A stretch of 64,000 nucleotides of DNA from Vreelandella massiliensis (GTDB lineage: Bacteria > Pseudomonadota > Gammaproteobacteria > Pseudomonadales > Halomonadaceae), in NCBI RefSeq assembly GCF_900155385.1, contig NZ_LT699744.1, positions 175,898 through 239,897 of the forward strand. Direction: 5' to 3'. Made by a program: the position numbers and the translations under genes. The notes below the pieces were generated by a model. The model saw only the letters and a list, made by a program, of their open reading frames with translations, searched no databases and was not told the origin of the DNA. Below, piece after piece: positions 17,524-28,000 of this stretch (positions are counted from its first letter, which is position 1; the number at the start of each line of letters is the position of its first letter).

Positions 17524-18510
17524 TTACGGCGTATTGTTATGCACATTGCCAAGAAGGCGACCGGGTGCCAAATGCGCGTGACGGGCATTGAGCAAGTCGC
17601 GCACCGCCATCGCCTTGCCGCCGGGTAGCTGTGCTGTGTGTACTTGTAGCACCTCATCGCCATTTTTGCCGCAGGCGATACGCAAGCAGTCGCGGCCTGG
17701 TTCAAGCAGCGTGCCGGGAGTAGCGGCGGCAGTGGAAGTGTTGGGCTCCTCCTCGGCGCTCGCCATCAACAGGCGCAAACGCTCGTCGCCCAGCGCGCAC
17801 CACGCCACGGGCCAGGGGTTGAAGGCGCGAATTTTCGCCGCCAACGCCGCCGCCGGCTGGGTGAAGTCAAGCTCGGCCTCGGCCTTGGAGAGCTTGGCCG
17901 CGTAGGTCACCCCCTCTTGCGGCTGCGCCGTGGCGCTTGCCTGACCGTCTGCCAGGGCGTTAAGCGTTTCAATCAGCGCGGTGGCGCCAAGCGTTGCCAG
18001 GGTGTCGTGCAGCTCGCCGCCGGTGGTGGTGGGCGTGATCGGCGTGCGCGCCTCGCTGAGCACCGCACCGGTATCCAGCCCCGTGTCCATCTGCATGATT
18101 GCCACGCCCGATTCAGGGTCACCCGCTTCGATGGCGCGCTGGATCGGCGCCGCCCCGCGCCAACGCGGCAGGAGCGAGGCGTGAACGTTGATACACCCCA
18201 GGCGCGGAATATCCAGCACCGTTTGAGGAAGCAACAGCCCATACGCGACCACCACCATGACATCGGCATTCAGCGCGGCGAGTTCCGCCTGAGTGTCGGG
18301 ATCTTTCAGCGATGTCGGCTGGAAAACGGGCAGGGCATGCTCAAGCGCCCGCTTTTTGACCGGGCTCGGGGTCAGCTTGCGCCCGCGCCCAGCGGGGCGG
18401 TCGGGCTGGGTGTAAACGCCCACCACCTCGTGGCGGCTGGCCAACAGCGCCTCAAGGCTTGCGGCGGCAAAGTCCGGCGTGCCGGCAAAAATAACGCGCA
18501 GTGATGACAT
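17524..18510 (-). CDS. fmt: Methionyl-tRNA formyltransferase
   Basis: Fmt formylates initiator Met-tRNA using 10-formyltetrahydrofolate. The 328-residue protein begins MSSLRVIFAGTPDFAAASLEALL. It has the formyl-transfer core CINVHASLLPRWRGAAPIQRAIEAGD with the catalytic Asn/His pair, then DTGAVL, and a C-terminal OB-fold domain (FNPWPVAWCALGDERLRLL). It is separated from def by two bases. Confidence 0.96.
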   Translation of the reverse strand: MSSLRVIFAGTPDFAAASLEALLASRHEVVGVYTQPDRPAGRGRKLTPSPVKKRALEHALPVFQPTSLKDPDTQAELAALNADVMVVVAYGLLLPQTVLDIPRLGCINVHASLLPRWRGAAPIQRAIEAGDPESGVAIMQMDTGLDTGAVLSEARTPITPTTTGGELHDTLATLGATALIETLNALADGQASATAQPQEGVTYAAKLSKAEAELDFTQPAAALAAKIRAFNPWPVAWCALGDERLRLLMASAEEEPNTSTAAATPGTLLEPGRDCLRIACGKNGDEVLQVHTAQLPGGKAMAVRDLLNARHAHLAPGRLLGNVHNNTP

Positions 18511-18512
18511 GC

Positions 18513-19025
18513 TTAGGCATCCTGCGCCAGCTTGTGGCGTTTCTGCATCTTCTTGAGGACGCGGTTACGCTTGAGCGGCGACAGGTAATCGACAAACAGC
18601 ACGCCCTCAAGGTGGTCGAGTTCGTGCTGAATGCAGTGTGCCAGCAGGCCCTCGGCTTCAAGCTCGTAAGGCTCGCCGTTGCGATCCAGCGCGTTTAGCG
18701 TCACCTTCAAGTAACGCGGCACCTCGGCGTAATATTCGGGAATCGACAAACAGCCTTCGGAGAGCGGCTCTTTGACGTCGCCAAGCGGCGTGTAACGGGG
18801 GTTGATCAGCACCAGCGGCGCGCTGTTGTCGTCGCTGACATCCATCACCACCACGCGGCGGTGAACGTCAACCTGCGTGGCGGCAAGGCCGATGCCGCGG
18901 GCGTCGTACATGGTGTCGATCATGTCGTCGACAAGCTGCTGCACCTCTGCGTCAACGTGCTCAACCGGCACCGCCTTGGTGCGCAGCCGCTCGTCGGGAT
19001 ACTCTAGGATGGGACGTATAGCCAT
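18513..19025 (-). CDS. def: Peptide deformylase
   Basis: Def removes the N-formyl group from nascent proteins. The 170-residue protein has the three family motifs: [23 protein letters not shown] with the metal-ligand Cys, and [16 protein letters not shown] with two His ligands and the catalytic Glu. It is the first gene of the def-fmt-rsmB transcript and is divergent from the LysM gene at 19189. Confidence 0.97.
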   Translation of the reverse strand: MAIRPILEYPDERLRTKAVPVEHVDAEVQQLVDDMIDTMYDARGIGLAATQVDVHRRVVVMDVSDDNSAPLVLINPRYTPLGDVKEPLSEGCLSIPEYYAEVPRYLKVTLNALDRNGEPYELEAEGLLAHCIQHELDHLEGVLFVDYLSPLKRNRVLKKMQKRHKLAQDA

Positions 19026-19188
19026 GGCGTTGCAATACCGTTATGTGGAGTCGTTAATGTAGGCAGTTAAAGCGAACAAGGCGGTGCGTTGGGGGCATGG
19101 CCTATGTTCATGGTTACCGTTCACTATATCATGCTAGCAAGCGCTCGGCATTGGGCGCTAAACGGTACATAGGCCAATGGGAGAGCGC

Positions 19189-20289
19189 ATGGCAAGGGTT
19201 CAAGACGCAGGGCGGCGACGTCCCCACCGGCAGTGGCAAAGGGTAAGCGCCGTGGCGCTTTTAAGCGCATGCCTGGCCGCGCCTGTTCACGCGTGGGAGC
19301 GGCTGCGCGACACGGCCCCCGAACGCTATACGGTGCAGGCGGGCGACACGCTATGGGACATCGCCGGACGGTTTTTGCACGCGCCCTGGCACTGGCCGGA
19401 AGTGTGGCGTGAAAACCCGCAAATCAACAACCCGCACCTTATTTATCCCGGCGACACGCTCACCCTGCGCGACTGCCAGGGCGCACCCTGTATTGTGCTT
19501 GAACGCGGCAAGCGCGTGGTGAAGCTCTCTCCCGAGGTGCGCACGCTGCCCCATCGTGAAGCCATTGAACCGTTACCCCAAGAGGTGGTGGAGGCCTTTT
19601 TGCGCCAGCACCGCATCGTCGATAGCGCCGAAGCGCTAGACGAGCTCGCCTATGTGGTGGCCGGCGACGAGACACGCTTGGTGAGCGGTGCCGGCGATAT
19701 GATCTACGCGCGTCTCACCGAGCCACGCGGCGAAACCGGTCGCCCGGTACGTGGTGAAATCGTGCGTGGCGAGCCGCTGGGGATATATCGTCCGGGGGAG
19801 CGCTATATGGGGGCGAATGGTGAATCCCTGGGGCTTGAGTTGATCAACGTCGGCGAAGCCGTGCTGGTGCGCCGCGAGGGCGATATCGCCCAGTTAGACG
19901 TGCGCCGCGCCGCGCTGGAAGTGCGCAGCGATGACATCCTGCTGCCGCTAGACACGCCCTTTCCCGATGACTTTATGCCCCGCGCGCCGCGCAATGATGT
20001 CAGCGGCGCGATTCTCGCCGTGCCGGGCGGCGTGCGCTTTATTGGCCGGCTGCAGGTCGTGGCGATTGACCTGGGTACCCAAGACGGGTTGCAGCCGGGC
20101 CATGTGCTACGCGTGGATCAGCAAGGGGAGCGCGTCAACGACCCGCGCTCGCAGGAGGTATTACAGCTGCCCGCCGAAGAGGCCGGCACGCTAATGGTGT
20201 TTAAACCTTATGATCACGTTAGTTACGCCTTGGTGATGGAGGCATCCCGCGTGCTGGAAGTGGGTGATCGCGTGCTATCCCCGCAATAG
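19189..20289 (+). CDS. LysM-domain exported protein
   Basis: The protein of 366 residues has an N-terminal signal sequence (hydrophobic VSAVALLSACLAAPVHA), then one LysM peptidoglycan-binding module with YTVQAGDTLWDIAGRF...NPQINNPHLIYPGDTLTL (about residues 45-95). The remainder is a domain of unknown function found with LysM in many proteobacteria. The ATG at 19189 is chosen since GGGAGAG lies just upstream; an ATG at 19177 lacks a site. Location immediately upstream of dprA is conserved in gammaproteobacteria. A role in envelope maintenance is inference. Confidence 0.85.
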   Translation: MARVQDAGRRRPHRQWQRVSAVALLSACLAAPVHAWERLRDTAPERYTVQAGDTLWDIAGRFLHAPWHWPEVWRENPQINNPHLIYPGDTLTLRDCQGAPCIVLERGKRVVKLSPEVRTLPHREAIEPLPQEVVEAFLRQHRIVDSAEALDELAYVVAGDETRLVSGAGDMIYARLTEPRGETGRPVRGEIVRGEPLGIYRPGERYMGANGESLGLELINVGEAVLVRREGDIAQLDVRRAALEVRSDDILLPLDTPFPDDFMPRAPRNDVSGAILAVPGGVRFIGRLQVVAIDLGTQDGLQPGHVLRVDQQGERVNDPRSQEVLQLPAEEAGTLMVFKPYDHVSYALVMEASRVLEVGDRVLSPQ

Positions 20290-20322
20290 GCGCGCTTATC
20301 AAATATACAGGAGAGTCATTTA

Positions 20323-21438
20323 ATGTATGCCAAGGAGTGGTTGGTACTCAGTGCGCTACCCGGGCTGGGTGCCCAGCGTATCGCCAAGCTTGCCGAGCAG
20401 AGGCCCGAGTGGCCGCATGGGTGGCTTGCGCTACTGCCCCCGCAGGCGGCGTCTGAGCTGCGCTTGTGGCTCGATCACCCCACGCGCAGCCCGCTACAAA
20501 AAGCGGTGGAGGATAACCTCGCCTGGGAAGCCGCCGCCTCGAACCGCGCGCTACTGTATCCCGGCCACCCAGCGTGGCCCGCGCTTTTGAGCGAAATTGC
20601 CGATCCGCCGCCGCTGCTTTGGGCGCAAGGGGATTTGGGGGCTCTTCGCTTGCCTGGGCTGGCGATGGTGGGGACGCGCCGACCCACCTCCGAGGGTGCG
20701 GCCAATGCGCAAGCCTTCGCCCGCGATTTTGCCCGCCGCGGCTGGTGCGTGGTGAGCGGCATGGCGCTCGGGATTGATGCCCTGGCGCAGCGGGCGGCAC
20801 TCGATGCCAGCGGGGTGAGTATCGCGGTGCTCGCCTGCGGCATCGATGTGATTTACCCGGCGCGCCACCGTGACCTGTATCAGCGTTTGAGCGAGACGCC
20901 GGGTGGGCTGGTGCTCGCAGAGCACCCCTTGGGCACCGCCGCCCGCCCGGCGTACTTTCCCCGGCGCAACCGCATTGTTACCGGCCTTTCGCTAGGCACG
21001 CTGGTGGTGGAGGCGGCCGAGAAAAGTGGCTCGCTCGTTAGCGCCCGTCTCGCCCTTGAGCAGGGCCGCGAGCTATTCGCCATTCCAAGCTCGATTCATA
21101 ACCTGCAGGCCCACGGCTGCCTTAAGCTTTTGCGCACCGGTGCCACCCTGGCCCGCAGTAGCGGCGATATTCTTGATGAGCTGCAGCACTGGGCTGAAGC
21201 CTTTATGCCGCCAGCCCAGGCTGAGCACACTGCCCCCGTGCCGGATGCGCCGCGCGCCGATGAGCCGCTTCCCGATACGCTGCTCACAGCGCTCGGTGAG
21301 GTACCCACCCCAATTGATACGCTGGTGCAAAATGCGGCGATTTCGGTCAGCGAGTGCCAGCAGCGGCTTTTGATGCTGGAGCTAGAAGGCTGGGTAGCGC
21401 AGCAAACGGGTGGCTGGGTGCGTTTGCCGCGCGCGTGA
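20323..21438 (+). CDS. dprA: DNA-processing protein DprA (Smf)
   Basis: DprA binds incoming single-stranded DNA and loads RecA during transformation. The 371-residue protein has the Rossmann-like core MVGTRRPTSEGAANAQAFARDFARRGWCVVSGMALGIDALAQRAAL, GIDVIYPARHRDLYQ and NRIVTGLSLGTLVVEAAEKSGSLVSARLALEQGRELFAIPSSI. A C-terminal winged-helix-like DML1 domain follows (LGEVPTPIDTLVQNAAISVSECQQRLLMLELEGWV). The ATG follows AGGAGAG. Confidence 0.95.
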   Translation: MYAKEWLVLSALPGLGAQRIAKLAEQRPEWPHGWLALLPPQAASELRLWLDHPTRSPLQKAVEDNLAWEAAASNRALLYPGHPAWPALLSEIADPPPLLWAQGDLGALRLPGLAMVGTRRPTSEGAANAQAFARDFARRGWCVVSGMALGIDALAQRAALDASGVSIAVLACGIDVIYPARHRDLYQRLSETPGGLVLAEHPLGTAARPAYFPRRNRIVTGLSLGTLVVEAAEKSGSLVSARLALEQGRELFAIPSSIHNLQAHGCLKLLRTGATLARSSGDILDELQHWAEAFMPPAQAEHTAPVPDAPRADEPLPDTLLTALGEVPTPIDTLVQNAAISVSECQQRLLMLELEGWVAQQTGGWVRLPRA

Positions 21439-21469
21439 TAGGATTGGTCCCCCTTGTTTAGACGCTAGG

Positions 21470-21491
21470 CGTGAGGGTTACCCTCACGTTT
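21470..21491 (+). terminator. Short terminator between dprA and tsaC
   Basis: CGTGAGGG/CCCTCACG form an eight-base-pair stem with a TTA loop followed by TTTC. The stem is short, so termination is probably partial. Confidence 0.5.
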
Positions 21492-21513
21492 CAGGACACT
21501 GCCAGGAGACCCT

Positions 21514-22080
21514 ATGCCGAACCCCCCTGACTTCGCGGCACTTGCGCCCGCGGTTTCCGCCCTGCGCCAGGGCCAAGTGATCGCCTGCCCCACCGAAGCG
21601 GTGTGGGGGTTGAGTTGCGACCCGGATAACGATGAAGCCTTGGCGCACTTGATGCGCATCAAAGCCCGCGACCCGGCAAAAGGGGTCATTCTGGTGGCCG
21701 GCAGTATCGAACAGCTTCAGCCGTGGCTTGAAGGGTTGCCGCTGGAGCTGCACGCGCCGCTGGTTGCCAGCTGGCCGGGGCCCAACACCTGGCTGGTGCC
21801 GGATAATGGCCGCAGTCACGCATTGGTGCGCGGCGCCCATAGCCGGGTCGCCCTGCGGGTCACCGACCACCCGGTGATGCGCGCGCTGTGCGACGCCTTT
21901 GGCGGGCCGCTGGTCTCCACCTCCGCCAACCGGGCTAGCGAGCCGCCGGCGATGCGCCGTGACGAGGTCAGCGCTATCTTTGGCAGCGAGCTCGGCGCGG
22001 TGGTGCCGGGCGAGCTAGGCGGCAACCCGCGCCCCAGCACCATTCGCGACTTGGTCAGCGGGCAGGTGCTGCGTGCTTGA
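21514..22080 (+). CDS. tsaC: L-threonylcarbamoyladenylate synthase
   Basis: TsaC (YrdC) makes threonylcarbamoyl-AMP from threonine, bicarbonate and ATP for t6A37 in tRNA. The 188-residue protein is the short YrdC form without a Sua5 domain. Motifs include QVIACPTEAVWGLSCDPDN, RIKARDPAKGVILV, the SAM-like pocket PGPNTWLVPD, and GPLVSTSANRASEPPAM. The start ATG follows CAGGAG. Confidence 0.94.
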   Translation: MPNPPDFAALAPAVSALRQGQVIACPTEAVWGLSCDPDNDEALAHLMRIKARDPAKGVILVAGSIEQLQPWLEGLPLELHAPLVASWPGPNTWLVPDNGRSHALVRGAHSRVALRVTDHPVMRALCDAFGGPLVSTSANRASEPPAMRRDEVSAIFGSELGAVVPGELGGNPRPSTIRDLVSGQVLRA

Positions 22081-22119
22081 GCGCTACGCTGTAAGCTGAA
22101 ATAACGCTATTCACCATGA

Positions 22120-23073
<954 letters not shown>

Positions 23074-23097
23074 TACTTACTTAACAGGAGCCGACAC

Positions 23098-23916
23098 ATG
23101 ACGGATCGCTACGCGGTATTAGGCAACCCGGTGACACACTCAAAATCGCCGTTGATTCACGCCGAGTTTGCCCACCAAACCGGTGAGGCGATGGAGTACA
23201 CCGCCATCGAAGTGCCCCAAGACGAGTTCGCCAGTGCCTGGCAAGCCTTTGCCGCACAAGGCGGGCGCGGGGCCAACGTGACCGTACCGTTCAAAGAGGA
23301 GGCCTTTGCCCTGTGCGACACCACAAGCCACCGTGCTAAGCGGGCCAAAGCCGTAAATACGCTGATTGTGGGCGGCAATGGGCGCCTTTATGGCGACAAC
23401 ACCGATGGGGTGGGGCTGGCGCGGGATCTGGAATACCACCGAGTGGTGCTAAAAGATAAGCGTGTGTTGATACTAGGTGCCGGCGGCGCGGTGCGTGGCG
23501 CGCTGGAGCCGCTTCTGGCGGAGATGCCCAGCGAGATCGTCATAGCTAACCGCACCGCGGAAAAAGCCACTTCGCTTGCGCGCGACTTCGCCGACCTGGG
23601 CAACATTTCAGGCGGCGGGTACGACGCCATTGACGGTGAGTTCGACCTGGTCATCAACGGCACCAGCGCCAGCTTGAAGGGGGATTTACCGCCGCTGCCG
23701 GAAGGTATCTTCGCCAAGGGGGCTTGGGCCTACGACATGATGTACGACGTCGAGCCGACGGTGTTTCTGCAGTGGGCCGGCCCGCGCGGCGCTAAGCTGC
23801 TCGATGGCCTGGGCATGCTGGTCGAGCAAGCGGCCGAGGCGTTTTTTCTCTGGCGCAACGTCCGCCCCAAAACCGCCCCGGTACGCGAAATATTACGTCA
23901 ATCGCTAAATTATTGA
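23098..23916 (+). CDS. aroE: Shikimate dehydrogenase (NADP+)
   Basis: AroE reduces 3-dehydroshikimate to shikimate in the aromatic pathway. The 272-residue protein has the substrate pocket NPVTHSKSPLIHAEFAHQTG, NVTVPFKEEAF with the catalytic Lys, GDNTDGVGLARDL with the catalytic Asp, and the nucleotide fold VLILGAGGAVRGALEPLL followed by NRTAEKA. It lies 24 bases after hemF. It converges with the DUF2283 gene, with a 10-base gap. Confidence 0.96.
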   Translation: MTDRYAVLGNPVTHSKSPLIHAEFAHQTGEAMEYTAIEVPQDEFASAWQAFAAQGGRGANVTVPFKEEAFALCDTTSHRAKRAKAVNTLIVGGNGRLYGDNTDGVGLARDLEYHRVVLKDKRVLILGAGGAVRGALEPLLAEMPSEIVIANRTAEKATSLARDFADLGNISGGGYDAIDGEFDLVINGTSASLKGDLPPLPEGIFAKGAWAYDMMYDVEPTVFLQWAGPRGAKLLDGLGMLVEQAAEAFFLWRNVRPKTAPVREILRQSLNY

Positions 23917-23926
23917 CCGCCTAACA

Positions 23927-24118
23927 TCAGGCTGCATGGCTGCGTAGCAACGGCCATGCGCCTTGTTTTGAGGCTTCGATAATAACCACTTCTACGACGG
24001 TGCCATCTTCTGCATAGCTAATATGGGTATTCCAATCTTGAGAAACCTCCTTTGCGATAGGTTTCTCTGACAGATGAATCACCAAAATATCGTCAGCTTC
24101 GTCATACGTTGTCCGCAT
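23927..24118 (-). CDS. DUF2283 protein, possible antitoxin partner
   Basis: The 63-residue protein starts MRTTYDEADDILVIHLSEKPIAKEV and ends in VVIIEASKQGAW, the characteristic YDxxxDxLxI...IEILxAS pattern of DUF2283. The upstream DUF4258 gene ends one base before it on the same strand. Such pairs are frequent on accessory and chromosomal loci and are proposed, not proven, to be toxin-antitoxin modules. Confidence 0.75.
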   Translation of the reverse strand: MRTTYDEADDILVIHLSEKPIAKEVSQDWNTHISYAEDGTVVEVVIIEASKQGAWPLLRSHAA

Positions 24119-24119
24119 T

Positions 24120-24374
24120 TTACGCCTCCCAGGAAAAATGATGCATCACCGTTTTGACCACTAGGTGACTCTCCAGAATGATGGCAGTACAGACCATGTT
24201 GTCGTCACGCTCTAAAACCTCTTTAGCAATCCATAATCGCTGTGTGTCTTTATAGCGAATATCACCCGTTTCGAGTATGTCCAACAAGAGTTCTCGCGTT
24301 ATCGCGCGCTGGGCCATACGTTCCCAAGCATGGCGCGTCACATAGACTTCTAAACCAAAGCGGTGGCAAAACAT
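24120..24374 (-). CDS. DUF4258 protein, possible toxin partner
   Basis: The 84-residue product has YVTRHAWERMAQRAITRELLLDILETGDIRYKD, the H...RM.QR.I pattern of DUF4258, a small RelE/BrnT-like fold by family description. The start ATG at 24374 is chosen because the frame upstream overlaps the small membrane protein gene and has no similarity. The gene sits one base from the DUF2283 gene, implying one transcript. Confidence 0.7.
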   Translation of the reverse strand: MFCHRFGLEVYVTRHAWERMAQRAITRELLLDILETGDIRYKDTQRLWIAKEVLERDDNMVCTAIILESHLVVKTVMHHFSWEA

Positions 24375-24403
24375 AGGGTAGGCCCCTTGTCGCAAGATTG
24401 GTT

Positions 24404-24661
24404 TTACCGCCGCTTTTGGTAGAGGCCGACCATACACAGCACAAGCCCGAGGACAGAGAGCAGCAGGCCGCCGTTGACCAGCAGCGGCATGCGCTCGACC
24501 CAAGGCACGAACGGCTGGGGCGCGTCGCGGCACACGTTGGCTAGGTAGTCCCAGTGGCCGCCGCCAAGCTGACATTCGCGGACGTCGTTAAGCTCCCAAA
24601 AATACACGCCCATCAGCACAAACAGCGGCAGAATCAACAGCAGTAAACCTAAACGAACCAT
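24404..24661 (-). CDS. Small two-helix membrane protein, unknown
   Basis: The 85-residue protein has two hydrophobic segments, LGLLLLILPLFVLMGVYFW (3-22) and LLVNGGLLLSVLGLVLCMVGLY (60-81), separated by a hydrophilic loop with two cysteines (RECQLGGGHWDYLANVCRDAP) that could form a disulfide outside the membrane. I do not recognise the family. It follows the M48 lipoprotein gene on the same strand. Confidence 0.65.
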   Translation of the reverse strand: MVRLGLLLLILPLFVLMGVYFWELNDVRECQLGGGHWDYLANVCRDAPQPFVPWVERMPLLVNGGLLLSVLGLVLCMVGLYQKRR

Positions 24662-24697
24662 ATATCCCTCGGTGGTGTTGTCTTTTGAACTGACCCA

Positions 24698-25501
24698 TCA
24701 AGGGCGTGGGCAGTTGGGTGCTTGGCCTTGGCGCTGCGCCTGTTGATAGATCGCCAGGGCGCGCTGCATGTTGGCATCGAGGCCGTCAATGCGTTGGCCG
24801 TGGCTTGGGTGAGTCGACATCCATGCCGGCGGCTCGCCGCCGCTTCCGGCGCGCTGCATGTTCTCCCACACATTGATGCTGGCGCGCGGGTCAAAGCCCG
24901 CCTGGGCCATAAGCTCAAGGCCGATCACGTCGGCTTCGCTCTCGTGGCGGCGCGAGAAGGGCAGAATAATGCCGTACTGCGCGCCCATGCCTAAAAGCCC
25001 CATGAGCTGCTGACCGCCCGGGCTCTGCATGCCGGAGGTGCTGGAAATCACCGAAAGGCCCAGTTGAGTGGCGCTTTGCGTGGAGGCGCGCTCGTTGGCG
25101 TGGTTGGCCAGCACGTGGGCTATTTCGTGACCGATGACCGACGCGAGCTGGTCTTGATTAGTGGCCACGTCGAGCATGCCGCTGTTCACGCCCATATAGC
25201 CGCCCGGCAGGGCGAAGGCATTGGGCTGCTCGGATTCAAACACGCGAATCTGCCAGTCGAGCTGACGCTCCTCGGGGGGCAGTTCAGCCACAATCGCGCG
25301 CGCGATACACTGCGCGTAGCGCTGGGTCGCGGCATTGGCGGGCGGGAGGTCTTGCTGATACTGGTTAAACGCCTGCTGCCCCATTTGGTTAAGCTGGTCG
25401 TCCGATAGCAGCAGAAGCTGCGAGCGCCCGGTGGGCGAGGTCGCACAGGCAGCGAGCGATGTGCAGAGCACGGTAATGGCGAGCAGACGAAGCCAACGCA
25501 T
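24698..25501 (-). CDS. M48-family metalloprotease lipoprotein
   Basis: The 267-residue protein begins MRWLRLLAITVLCTSLAACATSPTGRSQ, a lipoprotein signal with lipobox LAAC. The zinc site is HEIAH in VIGHEIAHVLANHANERAS, with the third ligand in RRHESEADVIGLELMAQAGFDPRAS. It resembles LoiP/YcaL-type periplasmic outer-membrane-anchored proteases that deal with misfolded envelope proteins. The C-terminus contains the usual WMSTHPSHGQRI. Confidence 0.9.
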   Translation of the reverse strand: MRWLRLLAITVLCTSLAACATSPTGRSQLLLLSDDQLNQMGQQAFNQYQQDLPPANAATQRYAQCIARAIVAELPPEERQLDWQIRVFESEQPNAFALPGGYMGVNSGMLDVATNQDQLASVIGHEIAHVLANHANERASTQSATQLGLSVISSTSGMQSPGGQQLMGLLGMGAQYGIILPFSRRHESEADVIGLELMAQAGFDPRASINVWENMQRAGSGGEPPAWMSTHPSHGQRIDGLDANMQRALAIYQQAQRQGQAPNCPRP

Positions 25502-25665
25502 AGGGAACTCCCTTATCGACGAAAAGAGGTTTCTGAGAGCAAGATAGCCATTATCCTGAAATTTGCCCGGCTAGCATAGCCGCCGTACGCCCACCATAGT
25601 ACACCGGCCATCGGAATAGCCCTTACCCTGAAATAGACCTTACCCAGTAGAGAGAAGAGACGTGT

Positions 25666-26535
25666 ATGGATGCTGAACTCACCCGCCGTTTATCGCAACT
25701 GCTCGATCGCGTCGAGCACTGGCTGCCGCCGGTGCCGGAGCAAGTTGATTGGAGTATCCACGTGGCCGCGCTGTGGCAGCCGCATCCGCTGGGCGGACGT
25801 TTAATCCCTGTGCCGCCGCGCGACGCCCTGATGCTGGATGACCTGCTCGGTATCGAGCGGCAGAAGCTGGCGCTGGTCGACAACACCCAAGCCTTTTTGC
25901 AGGGCTTTCCGGCTAATCATGCGCTGCTATGGGGTTCGCGAGGCAGCGGTAAATCCTCGCTAATGCGGGCGCTGTTGAACTCCCTTGCCGGCAAGGGCTT
26001 GCGCATGATCCAGGTCGACCGCCACGACCTCAAAAGCCTTCCCATGCTGGTCGAGGAGCTGCGCACGGTGCCCCAGCGCTTTATCGTCTACTGCGACGAT
26101 CTCTCGTTTGAGGGTCACGACGACGCCTACAAAGCGCTCAAGAGCGTGCTCGACGGGGCGCTGACCGGCCCGCCCGCCAATGTGCTGCTTTACGCCACCT
26201 CCAACCGCCGCCACCTGCTGCCCGAGTCGATGGAGGATAACGCCGGCACGCGCCTAGTGGGCCAAGAGCTTCACCACGGCGATGCGGTCGAAGAGAAGAT
26301 CTCGCTCTCCGACCGCTTCGGTCTGTGGCTGGGGTTTCACCCTTTCAATCAGGATGTGTATTTGGAGGCGTGCTGCCACTGGGTGTCGCAGCTGGGCGAG
26401 CTCAAGGATTGGAACGCCGACGCGCGGGCGGAGGCCATTCGCTTCGCCACGCTGCGCGGTGGGCGCAGCGGACGCGCCGCTTGGCAGTTTGCGACTCAAT
26501 GGGTGGGGCGTAAGCGCCTGCACGGCTCGCGCTAA
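25666..26535 (+). CDS. DUF815 AAA-type ATPase
   Basis: The 289-residue protein has a P-loop GSRGSGKSSLMRALLNSL near residues 89-106 and a Walker B-like RFIVYCDDLSFEG. YATSNRRHLLPESMEDN is the sensor region typical of DUF815 (COG2607). The function of the family is not known. It ends ten bases from der on the opposite strand. Confidence 0.85.
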   Translation: MDAELTRRLSQLLDRVEHWLPPVPEQVDWSIHVAALWQPHPLGGRLIPVPPRDALMLDDLLGIERQKLALVDNTQAFLQGFPANHALLWGSRGSGKSSLMRALLNSLAGKGLRMIQVDRHDLKSLPMLVEELRTVPQRFIVYCDDLSFEGHDDAYKALKSVLDGALTGPPANVLLYATSNRRHLLPESMEDNAGTRLVGQELHHGDAVEEKISLSDRFGLWLGFHPFNQDVYLEACCHWVSQLGELKDWNADARAEAIRFATLRGGRSGRAAWQFATQWVGRKRLHGSR

Positions 26536-26545
26536 TGCGCTGGCG

Positions 26546-28000
26546 TTAACGGCGGCGTTTGCCGCGCGCCTCCTTGGTGCGGTTAAGCTCGCGCTTTTTG
26601 GCCTTCTCCTTGTCGCTTGCCCCGGCCATGTGATCAAAGGGGTTGCTGCCAGAGCGGAACTCAAAGCGCATCGGCGTGCCGCGCACTTTGAGCACCTTGC
26701 GAAAGGTGTTGATCAGATAGCGGCGGTAGGCATCGGGAAGCGACTCCGTCTGGTTGCCATGCACGACAATAATCGGCGGGTTGCTGCCGCCCTGGTGTGC
26801 CATGCGCAGTTTGATGCGGCGCCCGCGCACCATGGGGGGCGGATGCTGGCTGACGGCATCTTGCAGCAGCGTGGTCAAGCGGTTGGTCGACCAGTGCGCA
26901 TTGGCGGCGTTGAACGCGCGCTCGATAGAGGGGTAGAGATCGCCGACGGCGGTGCCGTGCAGCGCCGAGATAAAGTGTAGCTCGGCGTAATCGGCGAACC
27001 CCAAGCGGCGCTTGATTTCCGCGCGCATTTTCTCTTTGGCGTCGCTCTCAAGGCCGTCCCACTTATTCACCGCTAGCACCAGGGCGCGACCGGTGGTGAG
27101 GACGTAGTCCAGCAGGTGCAGGTCTTGCTCGACGAGCCCGGTGCGGGCATCCAGCACCATGATGGCAACGTGGCACTCCTTGATCGCATCCAGCGTCTTG
27201 ATAATAGAGAACTTTTCCGCCACTTCGCGGACGTTCTTGCGCCGCCGCACGCCGGCGGTGTCGACCAACACGTAGGGCTTGCCGCGCCGCTCAAACGGGA
27301 TTTCGATCGCATCGCGAGTGGTCCCAGCTTCGTCAAAAACCACCACACGCTCTTCGCCCAAGAGGCGGTTGACCAGCGTCGATTTGCCCACGTTGGGCCG
27401 GCCGATCACGCCAATGCGAATGCCCTTGGTGCCGGTGTCGGCGGGAATACTCTCATCGCGCTCGGGAAAAGGCGCCAGCACGGTATCGATCAGCGTGGAG
27501 ACGTTGCGCCCGTGGGCGGCGGCGATGGGCCACGGGTCGCCCAGACCGAGTGTCCAGAAGTCGGCCATGGCCGAGTGCTCTTCCAAGCCGTCGGTTTTAT
27601 TCACCACCAGCCAGGTTTTCTTCTGGTTGACGCGCAAGTGGTTGGCGATCGCCTCGTCGGCGACGTTAAGCCCGGCGCGCGCATCGACCAGAAACAGCAC
27701 GATATCGGCTTCGTCGATGGCGGCCAGTGACTGCTCGGCCATGGCCGCGTCGATGCCCTCCTCATCGCCGCTGATACCGCCGGTGTCGATCACTGTGTAC
27801 GCTTTACCGCCAAGCATGCCGTTGCCGTACTTGCGATCGCGGGTCAGGCCGGGAAAATCCGCCACCAACGCATCGCGGGAGCGGGTCAAGCGGTTAAACA
27901 GGGTCGACTTGCCCACGTTGGGGCGGCCGACCAGCGCAATGACCGGCGTGCTCGGGAGGGGATTTGAAGGCGTATCTAACGACATATCGTCCAGCGTCAT
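26546..28000 (-). CDS. der: Ribosome-assembly GTPase Der (EngA)
   Basis: Der is an essential GTPase of 50S subunit maturation. The 484-residue protein has two consecutive G domains: [14 protein letters not shown] with [12 protein letters not shown] and NKTD, then [14 protein letters not shown] with DTAGVRRR and NKWD. A KH-like domain and a basic tail ([21 protein letters not shown]) follow. The start overlaps the bamB stop by four bases. Confidence 0.97.
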   Translation of the reverse strand: MTLDDMSLDTPSNPLPSTPVIALVGRPNVGKSTLFNRLTRSRDALVADFPGLTRDRKYGNGMLGGKAYTVIDTGGISGDEEGIDAAMAEQSLAAIDEADIVLFLVDARAGLNVADEAIANHLRVNQKKTWLVVNKTDGLEEHSAMADFWTLGLGDPWPIAAAHGRNVSTLIDTVLAPFPERDESIPADTGTKGIRIGVIGRPNVGKSTLVNRLLGEERVVVFDEAGTTRDAIEIPFERRGKPYVLVDTAGVRRRKNVREVAEKFSIIKTLDAIKECHVAIMVLDARTGLVEQDLHLLDYVLTTGRALVLAVNKWDGLESDAKEKMRAEIKRRLGFADYAELHFISALHGTAVGDLYPSIERAFNAANAHWSTNRLTTLLQDAVSQHPPPMVRGRRIKLRMAHQGGSNPPIIVVHGNQTESLPDAYRRYLINTFRKVLKVRGTPMRFEFRSGSNPFDHMAGASDKEKAKKRELNRTKEARGKRRR

